DNA of 64,000 bases from NCBI GenBank assembly GCA_003586115.2, contig QVOM02000034.1:135391598-135455597 (forward strand). The letters are read 5' to 3'. Positions 24,840 to 34,720 of this stretch are shown in pieces. The position numbers and the translations under genes are program-made. The notes under the pieces were generated by a model, which worked only from the letters and a program-made list of their open reading frames with translations, ran no database searches and was not told the DNA's origin. This stretch comes from Salvator merianae. Lineage: Eukaryota > Chordata > Lepidosauria > Squamata > Teiidae. The first letter of the stretch is position 1. Each line of letters opens with the position of its first letter.

Positions 24840-25680
24840 TCTTCTAGAGTGAGACCTTGCAAAAGAGCTCATAATTTTTCAATGCACCCCCAATGGTGAT
24901 TGCAGGCCCTTGAGCCAAAATATTTGCCTCATTTGTGTGGCCAAAAATATCCACCAAGTAAGACAAGCCATGAATGAGCTCCTCCCTGTCAAAATGTTCT
25001 GAGAGTGAGCTTTCTCTCAGAGATGTGGATCTTCCACCCATCATTCACCCAGGTTCTTCAAGACTTACCTTCTGGAAAGCTGGCAAACTCCTGTGCAATA
25101 AGGAAGAATTTCATATTCCGTTCACATTTCCGGACAAAACCTCTTGAAAAGGGTTCAAGTGGTTCAGACAGATTAAAGTGGCAGTAGGTAAGACTTCATT
25201 CAGGATTGTTGGCAAAGTCTTTGCTGGCAAAGACTGTGACCACAATGCATGCTGATGTAGAAAGCAGTGAGTCACAGTGACTTGCAAAGTAGCAAAACCA
25301 GATTTGTTGCCAAGCAGATGCTTCACCTGTGCATAGAGAACAAAGATTATCATTCCAGTCAGAGTTTTTGCTCAGCAAAGCAAGTTTTCACTCCTTTGAA
25401 GACATATCAAAAAGACTTTCATAAAATAGGAATTCTTCTTTGATAGCATTGATGTGCGCATAACAGATGAAAACCAGGAGCTGGCTTCACTAAGAGACAC
25501 CAGGAGTCATCCATTGGCATGGTGAAGGTAATGGCAAAGCTCTAAATTCCTCCATGACTTGCTTCAAAATATTAGAAAAGATACCAGCAGTTTCAGAGTG
25601 AATGATGACATTTGATAGTAGCGCTGCTTCAGGTTGTGTTTTTTTTTTGTTCGCAAGCACAATCCAACCCAACAATGTTC
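24840..25680 (-). pseudogene. hAT-type transposase remnant (ZBED/GTF2IRD2-like)
   Basis: Three minus-strand pieces follow in order. At 25675-25490 there is a weak match (VLANKKKTQPEAALLSNVI). At 25353-25111 the frame carries VTHCFLHQHALWSQSLPA followed by a TILNEVLPT-type segment, the region before the C-terminal catalytic part in hAT-family proteins. At 25044-24844 it carries LSYLVDIFGHTNEANILAQG and GPAITI, the typical 'YL-DIF-LNELN-QG' block of domesticated and mobile hAT transposases. A full-length protein of this type has several hundred residues. Here stops and frameshifts split it, and the BED zinc finger and the dimerisation end were not found. It may be an old autonomous hAT copy or a retrocopied transposase-derived gene. 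The family call is fairly sure, the origin is not. Confidence 0.7.
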
Positions 25681-26059
25681 AAAGCACATAGATTTATGGG
25701 GGTCTCTCTAATTATGTGTGGACAGATGTCCATAATCATAATGACATCATGTTTTCTCTAATGGCTATCAGGAAGAAACTGTTCTGGGAATTGTAAGGTG
25801 ACAGCAGTGACAGTTGTACATTGCATGATAATCTTATGTTCATCCTATATTTGTTTATAGTGAAACAGTACATTAGTAACATGGTTTGGCCTAACTTTTC
25901 TCACAAAGACAATTTTCAAGAACATTCCTGTGAACTTTAAAGAAAAAAGCCCATCCATGCCTCCCCTAGGTCTTTATGACTTCATGTTAATAATTCTTGT
26001 TCTAGAGGTTGTAGAATTTACAGACGTAGCTGTGTTAGTATAGAGCAGTAAGCAAAAGA

Positions 26060-26223
26060 GTCTAATAGCACCTTAGAGACTAACAAAGAGAAAGAAATTG
26101 GTAGCGTGAGCTTTTGTAGACTAAGCCTACTTCATCAGATGCAATCAATCAAGTAGGCTTAGTCTATGAAAGCTCATACTACCAACTTCTTTCTCTTTGT
26201 TAGTCTCCAAGGTGCTACTAGAC
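26060..26223. repeat. near-perfect 71-nt-arm palindrome
   Basis: The left arm 26060-26130 and right arm 26153-26223 are inverse copies that match at 64 of 71 positions, with no gaps. All seven differences are transitions. The 22-nt loop is 26131-26152. Arm motifs include TAGCACCTT(A/G)GAGACTAAC, AAAGAGAAAGAA and ACTAAGCCTAC, which recall a repeat common in reptile and turtle genomes. Here it is arranged as a foldback. A transcript from either strand would form a long hairpin. Just to the right, GACTACAGCACCCATCATCC resembles the 22.4-kb repeat motif. Confidence 0.9.
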
Positions 26224-26689
26224 CCCCTTGTTCTAAAGGAAGTTAGACTACAGCACCCATCATCCATTACTATTTTCTATGCAAACTGAGGCTTATAGAG
26301 CTGAGTGGCTATTTCAGAGGAATGTTAATTTTGCTGTTCCACTTTCATTTTCTCCTTGTCAATATGCCTTGTCCTGGAGCTCCTAGACTGCACCCAGAGA
26401 CTTCATTGTTATTTTTATTTCATGTTTACATTTAGTGTTCTTATAAGGTATATTTTTAAAAAAACTTAGATGTGGAGTTTTTTGTTAATTGCCTGGAACT
26501 GTCTGGAGCCAGGCGTGGTGGAAAGGTTGGTTTTAAATAATAATAGAATCTGGAGGATTCAGCATTGGTTAATTTTCTTAATTTCCAAACATTTTGGCTT
26601 GTTTCAAGCAGATACTAATTTCCATATTCCCATTGCCGTTAGGTTTCATTGAGTTGGGCCAAAGCCTCGTGACTGTAGGGGCAAACAAA

Positions 26690-27060
26690 CACCACTCTGA
26701 CCTGTCTTGAAGTCTTTTTGATCTCATCTATCTTGTCTGTCTTCCACCTTTTCTGTTTCTCTTGGCCTTGCCACATAAAACAATCTTTTTCAAGTCCGTC
26801 ACTTGCTCACATCAGTTGTCCAAAGTATGTGGGTTTCTGATTGATGAGCATTACTTCAAGGATTTTATTTGATGTAAGGCTAATTTGATTGATTTGTTAT
26901 TCTTGCTGTCCATGGCATTCTTAGTAAGATTCCCCCAGATTTATTATTCAAAGGCATCCATTTACTTCTCTCTACTTCTCTACAGGTTATTACTGTCCTT
27001 ATTTCTCCAGCATACCGTCTACTGGAAGAGTGCATAAAATGGCTGTGGTGATGGCCTTAA
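26690..27060 (-). mobile_element. RTE-like LINE fragment, antisense, badly eroded
   Basis: On the plus strand, TGTCCAAAGTATGTGGGTTT, TGATGAGCATTACTTCAAGG, then TTTGATTGATTTGTTATTC and GCTGTCCATGGCATTCTTAG follow the order of the antisense C-terminal region of RTE/BovB-related LINEs in squamates. The arrangement parallels that of the two clear BovB copies, but similarity is low and frames are closed. A different RTE subfamily is likely. Confidence 0.45.
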
Positions 27061-27099
27061 AAAAACCCCAGACTATTTTGTCACGGGGGGGGGGGTGTG

Positions 27100-28300
27100 T
27101 GACGTTCTCTTCGTTGCCCTGAATGACCTTTATCAGGAGAGAGACAGGGCAGTGTGACCCTGTTGGTTCTCCTCAGTCTCTCAGTGGCTTTCAATAACAT
27201 CAGCTGTGGTATCCTGCTGCAGTGACATTGAGATCTAGAACTTGGAGGCACTGTTTTTCAGTAGTTCTCTTCTTATCTCTGAAGTAGGCTCCACTGAGCA
27301 GGAATGGGGGACTTCTGTTCAGTGCCTTGGGAACTCTCATGTGGAGTTCCTTAGCGGTCATTTTTGGCTCCTATGCTCTTTAACATCTATATGAAGCCAC
27401 TGAGAGAGGTCCTCAGAGGTTTTGGGGTGAGATGGTATCAATATGCTGATGAAACCCAACTATCGCTCCATTTCTTCTGAATCAGGGGAGGCAGGTCTGT
27501 TGATCATTGCCTGCAGAAAGTAATGGGCTGGTTCTGGACAAATAACTTGAAACTGAATACAGAAAAGACAGAGATACAGAGTGTCATAGTATCCTGAGTC
27601 CTGAAAGTTAAGCAGCTCCCAATTCTGGATGGGCTTGTTTTACATGTATCATTTGAGATACATGTGGCAGTGGTAGCCAGTAGTTCCTACTTGCATTTCT
27701 GACTGGTTTGCCAGCTTCAGTCTTTCCTGCACAGAGACAACTTGGCCACAGAGTTCCATGCTTTGGTAACCTTCAGACTAGATTACTGTAATATGCTGTT
27801 TATGGGGCTACCCTTGAAAACACTAGAGAAGCTGGAACTAGTGCAGAATGCAGCAGCTTGACTGATGATTAGAATTTCTGGTAAACACACATCACACTGT
27901 TCTTCAAAGATCTGCACTGGTTGCCTATTTGCTACTGAGTCCAATTCAAGGTGTTGATGTTAGCATACAACACCCTAAATAGCTTGTGTCATGGTAATCT
28001 GAAGGAGCACCTTCTTCCATGTAGACTTAGATCACAAGGCGAGGACCTTCTTCCTGGGATTCAGAAATGTAAGGGATGTGACACACAAGAGGGCCTTTTC
28101 TGTGATTCCCTAGCCTCCCTCTGGAAGTTTGACAGACACCTACCTCTTCACCCAGGCGTGTGATGCTTAGCTTCCCCTGGGTGTGTCCTTCCAAAGAGAG
28201 AGAGTTATATATTAAGTATATTTTAAGCGATGACCCTAGGACCTTCAGTTAAAGTACAGGATATAAATTCTTGAATGAATGAATGAATGAATGAATGAAT
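27100..28300 (+). mobile_element. L2-type LINE, reverse transcriptase part to 3' end
   Basis: The plus strand encodes, with several frame breaks, the L2 ORF2 core. There is a SLSVAFNNISCGILL-like stretch (about 27175-27220), then GVPQGSFLAPMLFNIYMKPL-like residues (about 27350-27400) and the catalytic motif at 27442-27453. This reads YADE, where the family has YADD. Next come MGWFWTNNLKLN, a SRLDYCN-equivalent at about 27775, a LHWLP equivalent near 27915, and SLWKFDRHLPLH near 28115-28150. The end is GATATAAATTC with a (GAAT)n tail. The 5' half is missing. The lost catalytic Asp, the stops and the indels show it is dead. An 11-G run at 27085-27095 lies just before it. Confidence 0.88.
28273..28300 (+). 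repeat. (GAAT)n tail of the L2 copy
   Basis: Seven GAAT units directly follow the L2 3' end. They are the usual short tandem tail of this LINE clade. Confidence 0.95.
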
Positions 28301-30611
28301 ACTGTTCCCTGACAGCTAGAAGTACTTTCAAATATGGGATCTCAACATCTGGTCATAAGAGCTCATATACTTTGTTTGGTGAAAATGTAGAAGGGCTTTG
28401 ACATTGCCTTCTGATGTGTGTGTGTGCATGTGCACCTCTGGATGTGGTCTAAAACCCACACATTTCCTGGGACTTAATTGGGAATGTGGGACCCAATCAC
28501 AACATTCCCAATATAGTCCAGGGTTAGTGGAGTGATAACTCGTAATGTTACTATAATGGGAAATCTGGCAGTGATGCCAGGCTTCCCATAACAGCAACAT
28601 TACCTCCATATCTGGTGCCCCATTTCATTATAATCTTGCTTGGTGATACTGGAAGCCTGCCAAGGGCATAAAAAACCCCAAAAGGAAGTAGATGGGTGCT
28701 TGGCTGGCTTCCAATAGCATCAAGTAAGATTATTGTGAAATGACATGAGTTGGCAGACACGGAGGTAAGTCTGGGCCTGCTCCTTATACCTGGTAAGGGG
28801 CAGCAAGATGCCATCATGGGATCATTTTTAGTTCCTGCATTGCTTCTTGCTGTCTGGAGGCAGCTGGGTTTGTTTTTGCTTCTGTTTTTCTTTTGGCTTC
28901 CAAGTCTAGGTTTGATTTTTGGAGTTACTGTACCTAAAGGGAGTGGCTTCCATCATGCATGCATGCCTTTCCCTCCTCTGCTCATTATTCTTAGTTTCAT
29001 CCCTCCTCCTTCAACTTGACCTTACTGGCAATAGTGGCACTGCCGGGAATTTGGAGCACTGCCAATTCTGTTGTCTGGGTCATTGTAGCTGCAAAGCCCT
29101 TCCAGCAGAACAAGGTAGTAGTCTCCAGGAGGTTGTGTGCCCATAAACCTCAGTTATTGTAGGAAATGTCAGACACATTACAAACTGTTACACTGTAGAA
29201 CTATCAGTTTCAACATTATCTTTCTTTGATTCATTGCCCATTTGGATACAATGTATGCCCATATATAATGTGTTCATAATTACCAGTTTTACACTTTGCT
29301 TAAATTTTATCTTCCTAGTCTTTTTCCAATTATCTCATGGTTTTCAGTTCCTCCTCTGTAGCTTTGCCCATAATTATCATTCTTTCCCCTTACATCATTT
29401 TCACACTGGCTTTCTCATGGGTTTCAAGGAAGTTGCTTTACCTCACTTTTAACTGCATTCTCATTTTTTTTTCTGATGGGCTAAAAATGAAGAAAAGTAC
29501 AAGCCATTGCTATCACCGTATTTAATAATTTGGAAGACAGATTTCAAGTATGAGCTGAGAAATTGATGGTTTTGGGTTTGTATTCATTACAGATACAATC
29601 TGCAGAAAGAGTCTTTCTTTTGTGTTTAATAGGGAGAAATCTCAATCGTACAATACTTGTCTTCTTCCCTGCATGGATAAAGTAGCATCTGATAAAAGGT
29701 TTACGATTCTGTTAAGCAGCTTTTTAAACTGACACCGTATTTTCATCTGATGCGGTACAAGCAAGGAGCTCAATTAACTCATCCTCAACCAGAGCTTTTG
29801 TTTGTTAATTGCTATTATTTCCCGTATTACTAAAGTGCATAATTAAAAAGGCTTTGCCAAAGTTTCTCTTGATTTTCAGACTTCAGGAAAGGGAGTAAAA
29901 TGATCCTCTTCTTTCATTTTGAGGTGCATGAACGTTGTTTGCATGTGTTTTTGCCCGTGGGTTACACTTTGACTATGAACAGTTGTAGGAGTTTAGCTTC
30001 TTTCTGATTATAGCTATTTTTAATTTGAATGCTACTATTTCTAATAGATATTTACTTTGCTTCAGATGTCTTATGCTTTGTAAGCTAGACATTTTATTGA
30101 AAGAAATATTGCAAGTTAAGCAAGATAAATAAATGTAAATGGTGGATTAACTCTCTCTTGCATATACAGCATGAGTTGTTTCATAAGGCAGAGTAAGATA
30201 ATCACCTTTGCTGGCACATGCAGGAGAGCAGTAGCATCAGCTGTCTAAATTGTTCTTCCTTGTGCATTCCCTTCCATTGGAAAGCATGTCCTGTACTTCC
30301 TGTACTTCCGTTACTACTTCATACTGGCCACCTCATGTGGAGAACAATTAAAAACAATGAGGCAGCTGTAGGAAAATTTACACCATATGTTCTTATATGT
30401 ATTTGCTGTGGATATGCTCTACTGTGTCACTAGTATTTAGTAATACTATTCAGCTTCACTGAATTTTTCCACCTACACCCAACTTGCCACCTAAGAGTGT
30501 AAGGTCCATCCTCTCTCTGGTACAGGTATTACAGGAATTTATTTTGAAGGAAAGAGATCTCCAGGTTCGCTTTTACCTTCTTGGTTTTCTTTACTGATGA
30601 AAAATAGAAAA
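28301..30611. other. unassigned stretch with a candidate conserved noncoding block
   Basis: No coding identity was recognised. The part at about 29640-29960 has no visible repeat, contains homeodomain-type cores (CAATTAACTC, GTTAATTGC, CATAATTAAAAAG) and mixes A/T-rich and complex sequence in the way conserved enhancers often do. This is only a guess that needs alignment. Confidence 0.35.
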
Positions 30612-30710
30612 ACTGTTGCAGCTGGACAGATATCTGTCTAGGATGGTGTAGTGAATCCTGCATTGAGCAGGGGGTTGGACCCTTCCAACTCTATGATTCT
30701 ATGATTCTTA
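30612..30710 (+). mobile_element. CR1 LINE 3' end
   Basis: The run GAGCAGGGGGTTGGACCCTT, then CCAACTCTATGATTCTATGA, is the CR1 3' terminal segment. The tandem octamer CTATGATT (30691-30708) is the hallmark microsatellite that replaces a poly-A tail in CR1. The upstream part (GATATCTGTCTAGGATGGTG) fits the same family. It is 5' truncated to about 100 bp. Confidence 0.85.
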
Positions 30711-31489
30711 GTAAAGCATAAGCTCATTAAGACAGGGTTCAAATTAGCATCATTTTAAAGGTGAATGCTACACTTTCCCAAGCCTTTAAGACTTCTGAGG
30801 GTCATACAATCCTAAACACATCTTAAAAGTTTACCCACTATGTATGTAGAACTGATTAGCATAACTACTTTATTCGAATAGTAGCTCTTAAAACATTTCT
30901 CCAAGGCTATTTTTAATGAAATACAGAATTAGCTCAGTCTGAGATTCAAGAACAGGATGAGCTAATTCAGCTTTGCAAAAATTCTAAAGAGTTCGTTGCT
31001 GTATGGCACTCTGGGCTTTCATGAGCCCCTTGTTTCATACATGCAGAGGATCTCAAGGAAGGCTCTGAATTATACGTGAAGAAAGTGTTCTTGCATAGCT
31101 TTTCATGTTAACAAAAATGCCAGACAAATGCCTTCCCACTGAATGATGGTTTTGAATTATATGCTCCTGGATTAATACTCATGTGTTTTGAGGCCAAAGA
31201 TGTGCGTTTATCCTTGCATAACTTTATTATCACATGCATGAATTTAAAGGCCTGCTCACAAGTTAGAGATTACATCTTGGGGTTTTTCTCCAAAATGTAG
31301 CATGGCATGGAATACCAAAAATATAAAAAGTCTCTTCTGGGGATAGTAGCAATTTGGTTAACCTTATGTCTCTTCTTCTTTTTGAGTCACATGAATGGAG
31401 GGAGAGTCTACTTCAGACAAAAAAGATGCTTTTTTTTCTTTACTACATTCAGTTGGGTTTGATTAGAACATTTAATGTAATATTTAAAA
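30711..31489. other. unassigned stretch
   Basis: No gene or repeat was recognised. A T-rich run lies at about 31430-31440. Confidence 0.45.
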
Positions 31490-32150
31490 CGTAATACAAA
31501 AACATCTGTGGGATAATAGTTTTTTGCAGCTGGGTTGTTGGCACATCCTTTTGTCTTGAAGGAGAATGCAAAGTGCCTGGGTATGAAGGTGCAGAAGCCC
31601 TGAGTTGCCCAGACATGGGAGTTTTCCCTCTTGGCCTTGCCAGTGTGATCCAAAGGGATGCAAACATGACATGGGTACTAGGCTGGTTGCAGGAGCTCTG
31701 GAAACCTTAAGCTCTGTCCCGATTTTCTGTTAGGGTTTATCTCCTTAGCCTTTGCTTTTCCCATGGCACTCACAGGCAATGAGGCTGTTTGACCCATAAC
31801 TGGGAAAGCAGGAATTCAGACTGAGGGATTAGAGATGTGCACAGACTTTTTTGTGTGTTTGATTTGAATTGAACCCAGCAAGAGCTGGTTTGGTTTGAAT
31901 TTGAACTTTTTTTCCTTCGAGAAGCAGTGCATTCAATTTGATTCATGTGTTCTCTGAGTTTGTTAGGACACCCCTCATTCAGTTCGAATTTGAACTTTGT
32001 TTTTGAAATAGGGAGGGTGTTCAGTTCAAGCACAAACTTTTCTAATTCCCCATTTGATTCAAACCAATTTGAACCCAAATGAGTTTGGCACATCTGGACA
32101 AGGGACTCCTGGGTTCTATCATCGTGCTGTTAACCACTGTATCATTAGAG
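31490..32150 (-). repeat. unclassified interspersed repeat, copy 1 (split by a MITE)
   Basis: This copy is similar to 57355-57770. Shared landmarks in the same order are GTTGTTGGCA, GTCTTGAA/GCCTTGAA, GAGTTGCCCAG, TCCAAAGG, GGCA(A/G)TGAGGCT and ACTCCTGGGTTCT. The last part is like an antisense MIR-type B box. The copy is interrupted at 31830-32098 by a separate element and resumes at 32099 with ACTCCTGGGTTCT. The minus frames here (up to 81 codons) are not a known protein, though a weak residue-level similarity between the two copies is seen. I do not know the family. Confidence 0.65.
31830..32098. mobile_element. hAT-like MITE nested in the unclassified repeat
   Basis: The ends are inverse copies: TAGAGATGTGC on the left, and TCCAGATGTGC as the inverse of the right end. 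The flanks TGAGGGAT (31822-31829) and CAAGGGAC (32099-32106) match at 5 of 8 and may be an eroded 8-bp target duplication. The 57-kb copy of the host repeat lacks this insert and reads straight through. The length of about 270 bp equals that of the element at 43502-43770, which has the same GATGTGCA ends. The interior is rich in TTTGAA and has no coding capacity for a transposase. Confidence 0.75.
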
Positions 32151-32159
32151 GGCCTCAAC

Positions 32160-33660
32160 TGGGAGGACAGCTCTTACCTATAACTTAAGACTATCTAGCA
32201 AGATATCTTGAGACCTCAACTATGTCTTTGTTTTATGACATTTTCATTCAATTTGCAGTAGTTAAAATTTAATAGAAGGGAGAGGCACGTGTAATAACTC
32301 ACACTGAGTAAAACAGTGGAACAGGAGTCTTACATGCCTAAAGCCACCCATTTTATCTGCAATTCCAAACTCAAAGATTGAAATAGCAGCAGACTATATT
32401 TTCAGTCTCTGTAAGCAAAAAAAAAACCGCCTTAAGAAGGCAGTTCACTTCGCTTTGCTAAGCAAAGCTAGGCAATTCCTATGATCCTGACTAGCATTTG
32501 GAAAGAGGATAAAATGTTTCAGTAAAATCATCCTTAATGTCTCATGTACCCACAGAAAACATTTTTAGAATTTGGAACCTATTCCATTGCTTGTTCTGTT
32601 TCCATGACATGGTAATAAGAATGTTTTTTCAGAAACATGTTTTCATTGTACCACTACCTCCAAGACTAACTTTAATTGATATAAGTAATAAAAATTTGGG
32701 GTTTTGTAAACAGTTCCGACAAGACACGTTCTAGAAACACTATCTATTCTGTGTAGGTTCTTTTTACATAAATCTGGTTGCTTATTTGCTGGGGTCTTGT
32801 TATAAAACAAAAGTATCTTGAATGCAGCTGACTAATGAGCTGGTTGGATTTTGTGTATCAAATATAACTGAGAAAGCATGTCAAGACAGTGAGAGAGCAG
32901 TATTAAGGAAGTGAAGCTGGTGCCCTGGGGTAGTTTCATTTTTAAGCACAAGACTGAATCAGTGCTGACAGTACTAGGAAATATGTTTTGGTAGAGGGCA
33001 CTCATATAATAGCCATTTCTTAGCAATTTTAAATCTTAAAAGCTTTCATTCATAGGAAATCTTGGGAAGTTTTTACATGGGCAGGGGTGTTTCCTAGTAA
33101 AAACTTGTTTATTTTATGCAATGGTTCCTCTAAAATGACCACCACTGTTTCAAGGAAGAGAATAAACTATGATTCAGAAGAAGCACAAGAAGATGATAAA
33201 GCATTTGGCAGGCAAAGCTTTGAGGGTGAGACATATTGACCCAATTTTTACAGCATTTCAGATGAGAACAAAATTGCTCATATTCCCAAGTGACAGAATA
33301 ATAAGTCACATAAACTGAACTAAAGTTACAGAGATGTAGATTTTATAGTTAACATTTAGAAATGGGTTCCACAAATATTTTAAATGGAATGCATTGGTTT
33401 CTCACAAAGGCAATGTTTAGTATTTCCCATGCCATCTTCTCTGCTATGTTCTTGCACTAAATTTGGAGAAAATACTTGAAGTTCTTGCATGGGTTGCTGT
33501 CTTCAAACCTTAGTGAGATTGAAAAAAATAATAGTTCTGAGCTTTTTTCGGCTTGAAACCCAAGAAAAAGGCAATCTTATCCAGTAACCACGCATACTCG
33601 AATAAGATGAAGAACAAGAGGGACATGCTCCTTTTAGCTGAAGTACAAATTAACTACTTT
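32160..33660. other. unassigned stretch
   Basis: Nothing recognisable was seen: no repeat landmarks, inverted repeats or exon-like frames. Confidence 0.45.
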
Positions 33661-33662
33661 TC

Positions 33663-34118
33663 CTAGAGTTGATTCTTTCTGCAAGAAATTTTGAGTGAAG
33701 AGAGGAAACAAGTTTTGATGAAACCAAACAGAAGGTCCCTGCACAGTACTTGTGCATCTAAAGGACTATCTGAACCTGAAGCTATGAAACAAGCTCTAAA
33801 AGGTGTTACAGAATCTTCTGTAAAGTCTTTCAAGAAAAACCATCCAAGCACCCTTTCATACTAGAAGATATGCAGCCTAGCTAAACGTCTGCCAATCTGT
33901 TGAGCAGTGAGATCCCAAGAAACACGTTTCATGTACTGCTTTCTTTTTTCAGCTTTCTGTTTTTCCCTACTCTTGCCAATGGCAAACCAATTCCAAAAGC
34001 TAGTAGGGTATGATGACTGTTCCAGTCTTTCTGATGTCACATAATGCAGTCGTACTTGAAAGCGCCCAAGTATTGCTATTTCCAGTTGCCACTGGCACAG
34101 TTTCTGTGATGTTGTCAT
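33663..34118 (-). other. unassigned open frame interrupted by a single stop
   Basis: Two minus-strand frames, 34118-33861 and 33851-33663, lie in the same phase and are separated by a single TAG at 33861-33863. The result is a nearly open run of about 150 codons. The first part begins MTTSQKLCQWQLEIAIL and has a Lys/Arg/Glu-rich middle (GKSREKQKAEKRKQYMKRV). The second has FTEDSVTPFRACFIASGSD. Such a run in AT-rich sequence is longer than its neighbours. I recognise no family, and no splice sites or start context decide the matter. It could be a pseudogene fragment, an old transposon frame or chance. Confidence 0.3.
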
Positions 34119-34477
34119 CTCTGTTTATCATAAGGAACTTTGTAGGCTGTACAAAGTATTCAAACATAGGGATCAGTGGGAAATTGAGGCTGTATCTACA
34201 CCAGGCTGGGATATCTCAGCACTAGGTAACAAAATATTATCTCCAGGATTATATGAAATCTTTTTTGGGTGATCTCATGCTGCCCTTCAATGATTGATTT
34301 GTTGTTTCCACTGTAAATTTCATTTTATGACCTGTTAACATAAAATGAAATAATATCAATTTAAAAGTTTTCATATGTCTAGTCTTGGGCCAAAAATAAC
34401 CTTTTATTCTGATTCTGCCACCCTGGAGCTGAGAGTTCCAACTGTCTCAATAGCAGCCAGAAGTGAAAAAAAATAAG

Positions 34478-34720
34478 AAGAGCCCTGCTGGATCAGGCCG
34501 CAACTCATCTAGTCCAGCATCCTGTCTCTCCTTGACCCAGCAATTGCTTCTGGGCATTCTCAGCAGAAGACAAAAGCAAAATCTTCACGTGCTCTCAGTT
34601 CTCTGCACATGACCTTTAGAGACACCCTACCTTTCTCTCCAACCTGGGGGCAGTACCTAGGCATCCATTCTAGTAGCCATTAATACACCTGTACTGGCAT
34701 GTAAATGCTGACACTAGAAT
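34478..34720 (+). repeat. interspersed repeat of the AGAGCCCTGCTGGATCAG type, copy 1
   Basis: The copy starts with AAGAAGAGCCCTGCTGGATC and continues with ATCTAGTCCAGCATCCTGTC, GGGCATTCTCAGCAGAAGA and CCATTCTAGTAGCCATTAAT. A second copy at 63785-64000 shares the full order, including CTTCACGTGCTC and CTCTCCAACCTGG/CACTCCAACCTGG. This family is very common in squamate genomes, but I cannot place it firmly in a named class. Confidence 0.75.

Noticed and set aside
34184..34210. Possible MITE end GGCTGTATCTACACC
   Set aside because: No matching second end was found, and the similarity is too short to list as an element.
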